A stretch of DNA of 5,863 nt from Candidatus Zixiibacteriota bacterium (GCA_003520965.1 DOTU01000334.1:1-5863), one strand, 5' to 3'; positions 1-5,794 are shown, numbered from the stretch's first letter. Translations and numbers: made by a program. Notes: generated by a model not told the origin, from the sequence alone.

Positions 1-3000
1 ATCGGTAGCAAAATTCAGGGTGGCAGGTTGCCCATTCCATTCTATCCTAACGGCATCGACTTCGAGCCATTTGTAGCTTCCGTTGGAGGTAAGGGCTCTG
101 AAGGGGGTCGGTTTTCCAATCTGCCCTCCTTCTGTCCGAGCCATAAGGCGATTAGCTACAACCTCTCTATCATCGGGATGGATATAATCCAGGAAGCTCT
201 TTTCAATAACATATTCATTATGGTAATCGAGAATCTCCGCAAGCTTATTGTTAGAAAACGGGATTTTGAAATCCTGAATTACAAAGATCGCCTCGTTTGC
301 ATTTTCAATCAATAATCTGTAGCGTTCCTCCGAAGCTAGAAGATCTTGCTCGGCCTGTTTGCGCTCGTTAATGTCTCTGAGAATCCCCTCAACACCCACT
401 ACCTTGCCATTGGCATCGCGATAAAATTGACTGCTGGCTGAGCAGAAAAATACGCTGCCATCTTTTCGCTTAAGACGTAATTCATAATCAAGCACCGATC
501 CCTCAGCCATGAGCGCTTTGAGGAATCGCGGTCTATCTTCCGGGTCAGCATACAAGTCATTGGCCACATTAACGCCTATCAGTTGATCAATCGAATCATA
601 TCCCAAATGCTTAGCTCCCGATGGACTCAAGAGAATTAAGTTGCCATCGAAATCAGTTCTATAGAATGCATCCTGCATGTTTTCGATAATAGTTCGGTAT
701 TTTTCTTCGCTTTCTCGCAGCGCTTCTTCGGCCAACTTGCGCTCGGCGAGATCATTAAACGTGACAATGAGTTTATCTGCAATAAAAGCGGCGTAGAGCT
801 CGCAAATGCGTATCGATCCATTGTCGCAGGTAATCCGGTATTCTCCAGCATTGACCGCCTGGCCCGATATTCGCGCCCTTTCCTGGGCATTGTTCCACCG
901 CTTAATCACCTCGCGCCGGTAATTTGCATCCGGGTATGCTTTTTGATACCACTCAGTTGCGGAGGACGCGGTATGTCCAAAAAGGCTGACGGCGCTGCGA
1001 CTCCAGTATTCGATGTTATTGCCCTCGACATCAACTAATGCAATAGGGAAGGGCGTTGCATCTAAAATGCCACGGAGACGTTGCTCGTTTTCCCGAAGCG
1101 CTTGTTCAGCTTTCTTTCGCTCGGTGATATCACGTAATATGCCCATTGTTCCAATTGGAATATTATCCTGGGTCGTGACGAAAGAGACCGACAAGGAGGC
1201 GAGGAATGCTTCCCCATCCTTTTTTACACTCAGCACTTCCCCGTCCCATTTACCTTCATTATTTACGGTTTTAAATATATCTTTGGCTTCTTCGGGGTTC
1301 TTGCTTAGTATACCTATGGGCTTTCCCATCAACTCTTCACGCGAGTAACCAAAATATTTTTCAATCGATCTATTCACATAGCTTATTCGGCCATTAATAT
1401 CACTCATCAGGAAGCCATCATTGGCTCCTTCAACCGCATCTGAGAAGATTTTCAATTTTCTTTCGAAATCTTTGAGCTCAGTGATATCCTGATAAGTCCC
1501 CAGCACACCAACAATTGCCCCATCGGCATCCCGAAGCGGGACCTTGCTCGTTAGCAGGTGAATCTGCTCGCCCGAGGGCGTTGTTTGTGGCTCATCGATA
1601 TTAAGCTTGGCTTTCCCACTTTCTATTACCATGCGGTCGTCAGCCCGGTAGAGTTCGGCCTGATCACGCCAGCCCATATAAAAGTCGTCTTTGCCGAGGA
1701 TGTCTTCGGGTTTCTCAAACCCGGCGTCTTTGGCAAATGCCGTATTGCAGCCGAGGAGCAGCAGGTTTTTATCTTTCCAAAAGACCCTCGCGGGTATGGA
1801 GTTGAGAATCGCCTGTAAAACCTCGTGCGATTCCCGAAGCGCCTCTTCCGCGACGCTCTTCTCATGGTAATATTGCATGCGACGCTGTCGCCAGACGAAA
1901 ACAAGGCTAATAGCCATACCTAAGAGCAATAGGCCAACCAATCCGATAGTCATCCAAGCCCGATTCCTGACCGGAGCATACGCTTCAGATTGATCAATTT
2001 TATCGAGCAGGAACCACGGCGTACCGGGTACGGCGCTCACTGCGGCGATCACCGGCATGTCTCTGTAGTCTATACCCTCGACGATGCCTTCCTGCCCGAG
2101 TACCGCTTTCACGGAGGGGAACTCTTTATGGTTTGCTATTGAGACTCGCATTTTAAGGGCGGAATCCTTACGGAATTTCAACTCATTTAAGAAAAGAACG
2201 CTATCTCCATCTCTGCGGACGAGAATTGATTCTCCCGTTCGATTGAGTTGGAATTGTTTATTGATAGTGGGATACAGTTGTTTCTCCGGGTCGATGCAAA
2301 GGGCAATAGCTCCGATCCGTTGATTGCCGGGCTCATCAATAATTGGAACGATGATTCCCAGATATACACGATGGTCATTCTCACACAGGTAAAAATCAAC
2401 AAATCCGATTTGACCTGATCGCATGCTTTCTATGGCTTGCTTAATTAAAGGTTTATCGACCGGTTCGTTTTTTTCAGGGACCGACATCCGATTATTATAG
2501 CGAGTATCCAGTAGAATTACGCGGTCGTACTCGGCATAAGTTTCGAGCTTAGCCAGCCACCCATGAAGCTGCTTTTGATTATTGACACCGGTTGAGTCGT
2601 CGAAATAGCGGCTAACCAATGTAACAAAAGCCGGGTTATTGTAAAAGACCGAGGCGTTTCCCAGGCGCTCGTGTTTCCATTGCAGCAATCCGTCTGTTTT
2701 GGCGTTGGCCACAAATACAAGTTGTTTATCAATTTCCGCGCGGTATTGTTGTTCGAAATTTCGTATATAAAGATATCCGAGCGTGATGATACCTGTTGCG
2801 GCTAAGGTGAACATCGCAATATAAAAGTATGCGGCATTTATCCCGGTATTTTCACGTATGTCATTATTTACCGAAGCTTGTTGATGCGAAAGCAACAGAA
2901 TGGCGATACCGATCATTACAAACGATAGAGATGTTGGAATTGCCGGCGGAATGATACTGGTGCCGTAAAACAGGGGTTTTCCCCAAAGATAGGCAATAAT

Positions 3001-3552
3001 CATAATAACGTTGACCATGGCCACAACGGCAGCAAGGCCGTAAGCCTCCACAAACCGCCATTTACGATTTGAGGATGATGATAATAGTGCCAGGATTGCA
3101 AGACCGGTAAAGGCAAAGCATATTGCGGTCACAGGCGACATATAACCGATAGACACACCGCTAATGGTGTCAGCGATACGAAAACCGAAATGCTCAATTG
3201 ACGATTTAACTCTCACCAAATAGAGGGCAAATAACAGTAAGGAAATTAAGGTCCCGATCCAGCCCAATAACTGGTTTAGTCTGTTCACTCGGAGGCTTAG
3301 CGGAAAGAGGCTATGAAAAAAGATAATCGAGCCAAAGACCAGAAAGAGAATTGCGGTACTCGGAGCCATAGGTATCATGCCCTGCCCGAATGCCGCCAGC
3401 TGTGGCTTTCCCGAAATCCATGCGATTAAAGCGAAAAGACCGAGTCCCGCCGCAAGTAGCGCCGATAATTGCTGAACAACTCGCCTGACGCTAAGATCAT
3501 CTTCCGGGGCAGAATCATAGTCCGATTTTTCATTTCTAACCGTGTTTACCAT
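1..3552 (-). CDS. Multi-PAS transmembrane sensor protein, 7TM + dCache-like + 5 PAS (C-terminus outside window)
   Basis: The frame is open for 1184 codons from ATG 3552 to the left edge, with no stop. Predicted helices lie near residues 30-48, 58-80, 96-114, 135-157, 168-190, 204-222 and 240-262. Residues 265-525 form an extracytoplasmic region resembling double Cache (strands YLGIIVPI and GAIALCIDP, terminal GTPWFLLDKID). Helix 8 (534-554) leads into a short coiled linker and PAS domains at about 576-692, 699-815, 824-940, 948-1066 and 1074-1184. The PAS joins carry the usual S-box linkers (DITERKKAEQALRENEQRLR, DINERKQAEQ). Seven helices put the Cache outside and the eighth returns the chain to the cytoplasm. 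The role is inferred: sensing an external ligand plus internal signals. The output domain (histidine kinase, GGDEF/EAL or other) is not in view. ATG 3552 has a GAGAG motif 7 nt upstream. In-frame ATG 3618 and GTG 3657 lack a ribosome site. The family call is firm; ligand and output are unknown. Confidence 0.93.
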   Translation of the reverse strand, partial: MVNTVRNEKSDYDSAPEDDLSVRRVVQQLSALLAAGLGLFALIAWISGKPQLAAFGQGMIPMAPSTAILFLVFGSIIFFHSLFPLSLRVNRLNQLLGWIGTLISLLLFALYLVRVKSSIEHFGFRIADTISGVSIGYMSPVTAICFAFTGLAILALLSSSSNRKWRFVEAYGLAAVVAMVNVIMIIAYLWGKPLFYGTSIIPPAIPTSLSFVMIGIAILLLSHQQASVNNDIRENTGINAAYFYIAMFTLAATGIITLGYLYIRNFEQQYRAEIDKQLVFVANAKTDGLLQWKHERLGNASVFYNNPAFVTLVSRYFDDSTGVNNQKQLHGWLAKLETYAEYDRVILLDTRYNNRMSVPEKNEPVDKPLIKQAIESMRSGQIGFVDFYLCENDHRVYLGIIVPIIDEPGNQRIGAIALCIDPEKQLYPTINKQFQLNRTGESILVRRDGDSVLFLNELKFRKDSALKMRVSIANHKEFPSVKAVLGQEGIVEGIDYRDMPVIAAVSAVPGTPWFLLDKIDQSEAYAPVRNRAWMTIGLVGLLLLGMAISLVFVWRQRRMQYYHEKSVAEEALRESHEVLQAILNSIPARVFWKDKNLLLLGCNTAFAKDAGFEKPEDILGKDDFYMGWRDQAELYRADDRMVIESGKAKLNIDEPQTTPSGEQIHLLTSKVPLRDADGAIVGVLGTYQDITELKDFERKLKIFSDAVEGANDGFLMSDINGRISYVNRSIEKYFGYSREELMGKPIGILSKNPEEAKDIFKTVNNEGKWDGEVLSVKKDGEAFLASLSVSFVTTQDNIPIGTMGILRDITERKKAEQALRENEQRLRGILDATPFPIALVDVEGNNIEYWSRSAVSLFGHTASSATEWYQKAYPDANYRREVIKRWNNAQERARISGQAVNAGEYRITCDNGSIRICELYAAFIADKLIVTFNDLAERKLAEEALRESEEKYRTIIENMQDAFYRTDFDGNLILLSPSGAKHLGYDSIDQLIGVNVANDLYADPEDRPRFLKALMAEGSVLDYELRLKRKDGSVFFCSASSQFYRDANGKVVGVEGILRDINERKQAEQDLLASEERYRLLIENANEAIFVIQDFKIPFSNNKLAEILDYHNEYVIEKSFLDYIHPDDREVVANRLMARTEGGQIGKPTPFRALTSNGSYKWLEVDAVRIEWNGQPATLNFATD

Positions 3553-3933
3553 GGTACAACTCTCGTTACTTTGTTTTACAACTGTAAATACTGATTCACG
3601 CCAGCCGATTTTATCCATGGGAAAAATGAATCGGTCTGACGTACAAGCATCTTCCACATTTATTTAAGCTACAATGGTTATCGACATATTTAGTATTAAA
3701 ACAACATAGGCGATGTATCAATTATGGCTTGTTACATTCATCAGATGTTCCCTAATGGAACCTGGAATGATGTAAGGCAGCGGTTGAATCGCTATATAAA
3801 TTTATGGGTAGTAACACAATTAATGGACCCATGAAAGTAAAACGAGAAGCGAATTAATGAAGATAAAAGCGATAGAAAATTAAAATATGGAGGAATCAGC
3901 TAAGGAAATAGTTGATACAAAAGGCACGACGCC
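3553..3933. other. Intergenic gap upstream of the sensor gene
   Basis: No convincing gene is seen in these 381 bp. The sensor frame stays open upstream to a TAA at about 3664, so part of the gap could be coding if a farther start were used. A minus-strand TTGATA at 3716-3721 is followed 17 nt later by a weak TAATAC, the best promoter candidate for the sensor. A short hairpin sequence (GTTCC, CTAAT, GGAAC) occurs near 3748-3762. After the stop of the small gene, the minus strand reads AGGC-GTCGT-GCCT-TTT (about 3920-3935), a weak terminator with a four-pair stem. The tiny plus-strand frames here have no ribosome site worth reporting. Confidence 0.6.
3575..3588. promoter_or_regulatory. 14-bp dyad just upstream of the sensor start
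   Basis: TTTACA-AC-TGTAAA is a perfect inverted repeat with six-base arms and a two-base centre, 22 bp upstream of ATG 3552. The heptamer TACAACT within it recurs at 3555-3561, exactly 22 bp (two helical turns) away. The size and position suit an operator for a dimeric regulator, or a small element in the untranslated leader. No specific regulator family is recognised, and in AT-rich DNA a dyad of this length can arise by chance. Confidence 0.3.
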
Positions 3934-4170
3934 TCAGGTCCAAATCGTAATTTTCCCATTGTCTTCGTAATAATAAGTGCCGAAATCTTTACCGTTAACG
4001 AAAACTTTAACTTGGCCCTCCGCCTGACCTCTGAAATTGGCCACGCCTGATACAGTGGTGTATTCAAGAGCTGATAAAGCCCGTTCAGGCGATGTGAACT
4101 CAATGCGAACAAGGGCCCCTTGGAGAGGCTTCTCATTGATATCCATGACAAGCACAAGAAATGAGCACAT
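3934..4170 (-). CDS. Small stand-alone carboxypeptidase-regulatory-like (beta-sandwich) protein
   Basis: This is a 78-residue protein, probably a single all-beta domain. Residues 4-24 read like the first strand and turn of the transthyretin/CarboxypepD_reg fold: hydrophobic FLVLV, then DINEKP, then L-x-G-A-x-V. A TTVSGVANF turn-strand (38-46) follows, and the end is VKVFVNGKDFGTYYYEDNGKIT. Known small bacterial hypothetical proteins have this pattern and length (polar turn with D-x-x-x-x-P, then T-x-x-x-G-x-A-x-F, then a GxYYYxD tail). Their function is unknown. No signal peptide or catalytic residues are seen. ATG 4170 was chosen because AAGGGA lies about 9 nt upstream and the length fits the family. 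ATG 4188 (84 aa) and TTG 4221 (95 aa) are in-frame alternatives. The gene has its own promoter candidate and is separated from the sensor by 381 bp, so co-transcription is unlikely but possible. Confidence 0.7.
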   Translation of the reverse strand: MCSFLVLVMDINEKPLQGALVRIEFTSPERALSALEYTTVSGVANFRGQAEGQVKVFVNGKDFGTYYYEDNGKITIWT

Positions 4171-4276
4171 GACTCTTAATCCCTTCATTGTTAATTCAGA
4201 TATAGCGTCTTGTCTGCTCAAATCTCGTGGAGGAGCGAGGCAAGGTTACCCAACCACAAACCTCTTTCCATAGCAA

Positions 4277-4305
4277 GACATATCACTCTGGTATGGGTTT
4301 GTCAA
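4277..4305 (-). promoter_or_regulatory. Sigma70-type promoter of the small beta-sandwich gene
   Basis: On the minus strand a perfect -35 box TTGACA (4300-4305) is followed after 17 bp by TATGTC (4277-4282), a weaker -10 that keeps the TAT start. Transcription would begin near 4270, about 100 nt upstream of the preferred start of the small gene. The ideal -35 and spacing argue for a real site; the -10 has only three consensus matches. Confidence 0.5.
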
Positions 4306-4354
4306 GCAGTGTTTGAGTTATAAATAAGCGGGGGCGGGAATTTCGCATTATCGA

Positions 4355-4379
4355 GGGTGGTACTGAGCCGCCCTTTTTT
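4355..4379 (+). terminator. Plus-strand intrinsic terminator, T-box-tail-like
   Basis: GGGTGG (4355-4360), loop TACTGAG, CCGCCC (4368-4373) and six T residues (4374-4379) form a compact Rho-independent terminator, with one G-U pair in a six-pair stem. A second upstream arm, GGGCGG at 4332-4337, could pair with the same CCGCCC, so two exclusive hairpins share one U-tract. No plus-strand gene ends here, which is odd. The stretch GAGGGTGGTAC followed by CGCCCTTTTTT resembles the conserved 3' end of T-box leaders, but the rest of a T-box was not recognised. Confidence 0.55.
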
Positions 4380-4431
4380 ATCACGCTTGTACAATAAATG
4401 CATCGAGCAAATTCCTTCGGCAATCATCCTT

Positions 4432-4452
4432 CTTCGGGTTTGGGACCCGAAG
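4432..4452. repeat. Perfect 8-bp hairpin
   Basis: CTTCGGGT, loop TTGGG, then ACCCGAAG: a GC-rich perfect stem in otherwise AT-rich DNA. There is no T-tract on either strand, so it is not a standard intrinsic terminator. It could be part of a structured RNA, a protein-binding dyad or a leftover repeat. Confidence 0.55.
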
Positions 4453-4513
4453 GTCGGAATAGTTAATTCTAGGTTAATCAGATGTGTGCATTACGCCATC
4501 ATTTTATGATCGC

Positions 4514-4539
4514 AATTTCAATATAATTTTCTTGAAATT
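4514..4539. repeat. Inverted repeat, 8-bp arms, 10-bp spacer
   Basis: AATTTCAA at 4514-4521 is the exact reverse complement of TTGAAATT at 4532-4539. The arms are AT-only apart from one G-C pair, so chance is a serious alternative. The centre-to-centre distance of 18 bp (under two helical turns) would also suit a dimeric DNA-binding protein. Confidence 0.35.
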
Positions 4540-4574
4540 AAGGCACAAATTCAGTAGATAATTGTCGTTTTACC

Positions 4575-4596
4575 TACCGGTTTAAAATCACCGGTA
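4575..4596. repeat. Paired ACCGGT palindromes (inverted and direct repeat)
   Basis: TACCGGT (4575-4581) and ACCGGTA (4590-4596) form a 7-bp inverted repeat around an 8-bp AT-rich spacer. Because ACCGGT is itself a palindrome, the site is also a direct repeat with 14-bp spacing. GC-rich palindromes inside AT-rich DNA suggest a tandem binding site; no regulator is recognised. Confidence 0.4.
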
Positions 4597-4699
4597 AAAA
4601 TATTAATTTTGAATTTAAACCAAATCATTCATCCGATGCTATTCAATAACTTACAGCGATATGCGGCCTAGAATCTTTGCTTCCAAACCATCGTGATTT

Positions 4700-4708
4700 T
4701 GATATAAT
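4700..4708 (+). promoter_or_regulatory. Plus-strand extended -10 promoter candidate
   Basis: TGATATAAT is an exact extended -10 element (TG-n-TATAAT). No good -35 sits at 17 bp; extended -10 promoters often do without one. Transcription would start near 4715, inside the 4711-4737 dyad and pointing at no gene, so any product would be a short RNA ending at the 4847-4884 hairpin. Confidence 0.35.
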
Positions 4709-4710
4709 AT

Positions 4711-4737
4711 CAACAAGTGATTTTATATAACTTGTTG
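4711..4737. repeat. Inverted repeat overlapping a putative start site
   Basis: CAACAAGT (4711-4718) and ACTTGTTG (4730-4737) are perfect 8-bp arms around an 11-bp AT-rich centre. Lying immediately downstream of the TATAAT at 4703-4708, the dyad is placed like an operator that would block transcription initiation. The regulator is unknown. Confidence 0.45.
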
Positions 4738-4782
4738 TTATGAATCGATCATTCAAATACAGGAGTAGTTAATTTCGTAAAT

Positions 4783-4808
4783 ATTTGTGTCACATACTTG
4801 CCACAAAT
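4783..4808. repeat. Inverted repeat ATTTGTG / CACAAAT
   Basis: ATTTGTG (4783-4789) and CACAAAT (4802-4808) are perfect 7-bp arms 12 bp apart. The left arm runs into a smaller nested dyad, TGTG-T-CACA. The half-sites recall CRP/FNR-class sites only loosely and the spacing does not match that family. Confidence 0.3.
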
Positions 4809-4846
4809 CTGGCACAACGGTTTTATTATAGACAATTACATATATG

Positions 4847-4884
4847 ATAAACCCCTGCTATCACATTGAATGGCAGGGGCTTAT
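4847..4884 (-). terminator. Terminator hairpin downstream of tRNA-Glu
   Basis: The arms CCCCTGC (4852-4858) and GCAGGGG (4873-4879) pair perfectly. Beyond one A-C mismatch the stem continues with ATAA (4847-4850) against TTAT (4881-4884). It starts 6 nt after the CCA end of the tRNA on the minus strand and is followed by a short TTTAT, so it is the likely end of the tRNA transcript. The near symmetry could also let it stop plus-strand transcription. Confidence 0.65.
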
Positions 4885-4889
4885 AAATC

Positions 4890-4964
4890 TGGTAGCGCTA
4901 CGGGGAATCGAACCCCGGTCTGGTGGCTGAGAACCACCCGTCCTGACCCCTAGACGATAGCGCC
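4890..4964 (-). tRNA. tRNA-Glu, anticodon CTC
   Basis: It folds as a full cloverleaf. The acceptor stem is GGCGCTA with TAGCGCT (first pair a G-U). The D-arm is GTCT/GGAC with an eight-base loop. The anticodon stem is GGTGG/CCACC with loop TTCTCAG, giving anticodon CTC, which reads GAG (glutamate). The variable loop is AGAC, and the T-arm is CGGGG-TTCGATT-CCCCG. Position 73 is A (4893) and CCA is encoded at 4890-4892. The mature body is 72 nt, 75 nt with CCA. The D-arm start (GTCTAGGGG) is typical of bacterial tRNA-Glu. A CTC isoacceptor normally supplements the main TTC form, so a second tRNA-Glu gene is expected elsewhere. The gene stands alone, with its own promoter and terminator. Confidence 0.96.
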
Positions 4965-4974
4965 TTGGACCCCT

Positions 4975-5002
4975 AAAATAAGCCAATTGCCATCCCAGTC
5001 AA
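4975..5002 (-). promoter_or_regulatory. Promoter of tRNA-Glu
   Basis: On the minus strand TTGACT (4997-5002) lies 16 bp before TATTTT (4975-4980). Transcription would start near 4968, only about four bases before the mature 5' end at 4964, giving a very short 5' leader. The -35 is a 5/6 match and the -10 a 4/6 match. Confidence 0.55.
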
Positions 5003-5013
5003 TATAAATCTTT

Positions 5014-5044
5014 GGGCACCGGAAATCCGGCCTAAATTATGCCC
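5014..5044 (-). terminator. Structured 3' end of the methyltransferase gene
   Basis: Six bases after the methyltransferase stop, the minus strand reads GGGCA, nine unpaired bases, CCGG-ATTT-CCGG, then TGCCC. This is an outer five-pair stem closing over an inner four-pair hairpin. Only AAAGATTT follows, without a real T-tract, so it may be an inefficient terminator or a stabilising 3' structure between this gene and the tRNA promoter. Confidence 0.4.
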
Positions 5045-5050
5045 TCAGCT

Positions 5051-5794
5051 TTACTTATAGCTTTCCTTGGAAGAGGCAATCAAGATCAGATCTTTCGATT
5101 TCAGGGTAAACGGTTCATTGTTATATCTGCCCAAAGCACGGATTCTAATAAAACCGGCTTCTTGTAACGCTTCAATTAGCTCTGCTTTCAACCATGGTTT
5201 GATGGCTCTCTTTGTTGTGGATATCCCCGGTGGCACCTTGCGGCTATCGACAATGGTTATGAAAAACTCCGCCATGCCTCGGCTGAAACGACTCTGCTTA
5301 ATCCTGATAACGCCATCCTCTCCACTTTCTATTGCGAATGTGCCCGATCCTTCCTTAAGCATGCGATCATAATTGAGTTGCTGAAATATAAGACGTCCTC
5401 GGGGGGCAAGATGACGTTTACAGTTTACCAGTAGACGGCGGAGATCCCTTTGCTTGGTAAAATGCGGGATCGAATTTCCGGTGCAAAGCAGTAGATCAAA
5501 TTTCCTACCCAAGTCTACCTTAGCGATATCCCCGATGATAAACCTGGTATCGGATTTGTACTCTCTGGCCTTTGCCCGGGCGACCCTTAACATATCGGGA
5601 GAGTAGTCGACCCCAGTGACGTCGTACCCCTCAAGCGATAGCCCTACTGCTACATTTCCAGTCCCGCACGCGAAATCAACCACGCTTTTGGGTTTAGTCG
5701 TACGCACCAACTCCAAGAGCCCCGCCGGTAAGAGGCTGGGACGCTTGATAAAGCTATCGTACGTTTTGGCAAATGTGCCCTTTATTTTTCCCAT
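5051..5794 (-). CDS. Class I SAM-dependent methyltransferase
   Basis: The complete 247-residue protein is of usual length for a single-domain class I methyltransferase with a Rossmann-like fold, predicted cytosolic. Motif I is VVDFACGTGNV (38-48), the SAM-binding glycine loop. The acidic end of strand 2 is GVDYSPDML (61-69), D63 being the likely ribose-hydroxyl ligand. FIIGDIAKVDL (85-95) supplies the adenine-side aspartate D89. Motif IV is FDLLLCTGNSIPHF (99-112), and strand 5 is RGRLIFQQLNYD (132-143). The GNSIPH stretch resembles the glycine/sarcosine N-methyltransferase branch (GNSxxH), suggesting a small-molecule N- or O-acceptor, but the substrate cannot be assigned. ATG 5794 has AAAGGAA about 5 nt upstream, and a promoter lies just before it. 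A structured 3' end follows, so it is probably monocistronic. No truncation or frameshift is seen. Confidence 0.93.
   Translation of the reverse strand: MGKIKGTFAKTYDSFIKRPSLLPAGLLELVRTTKPKSVVDFACGTGNVAVGLSLEGYDVTGVDYSPDMLRVARAKAREYKSDTRFIIGDIAKVDLGRKFDLLLCTGNSIPHFTKQRDLRRLLVNCKRHLAPRGRLIFQQLNYDRMLKEGSGTFAIESGEDGVIRIKQSRFSRGMAEFFITIVDSRKVPPGISTTKRAIKPWLKAELIEALQEAGFIRIRALGRYNNEPFTLKSKDLILIASSKESYK

Larger units (their letters stand above)
4222..4889. other. AT-rich, dyad-dense non-coding gap
   Basis: About 670 bp without a convincing gene. In minus-strand order from the tRNA it holds the tRNA terminator hairpin, a series of inverted repeats (4783-4808, 4711-4737, 4575-4596, 4514-4539, 4432-4452), a plus-strand terminator-like hairpin (4355-4379) and the promoter of the small gene. 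The part from 4480 to 4860 is much richer in A and T than the flanking genes. Short frames exist, notably minus-strand 4302-4427 (41 codons), but none is well supported. A non-coding RNA could be encoded here; no known RNA family was recognised with confidence. Confidence 0.6.

Noticed and set aside
1013..1348. 111-codon plus-strand ORF
   Set aside because: It lies wholly antisense to the PAS region of the sensor, whose frame gives clear domain signatures; its own translation is serine-rich and matches no family pattern.
28..2323. Other plus-strand and minus-strand ORFs inside the sensor gene (28-315, 636-890, 1558-1818, 1626-1904, 2084-2323 and similar)
   Set aside because: All overlap the uninterrupted 1184-codon sensor frame in other frames and show no recognisable domain or ribosome site.
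3724..3834. 36-codon plus-strand ORF (starts MACYIHQMFPNG)
   Set aside because: No Shine-Dalgarno site, no promoter and no recognisable composition; likely chance in AT-rich intergenic DNA.
3886..3969. 27-codon plus-strand ORF starting MEESAKEIVD
   Set aside because: Very short, runs antisense into the 3' end of the small gene, and has no ribosome site at proper spacing.
3900..4273. ORFs 3900-4157 (minus) and 4037-4273 (plus)
   Set aside because: They are other-frame readings of the small beta-sandwich gene, which alone gives a recognisable protein pattern.
4783..4808. CRP/FNR binding site
   Set aside because: The half-sites (TTGTG/CACAA) are suggestive, but the 12-bp spacer is wrong for the usual TGTGA-N6-TCACA or TTGAT-N4-ATCAA layout.
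4890..4964. tRNA as an integration (att) site
   Set aside because: No second copy of the tRNA 3' end and no integrase gene were found in the window, so there is no direct sign of an inserted element.
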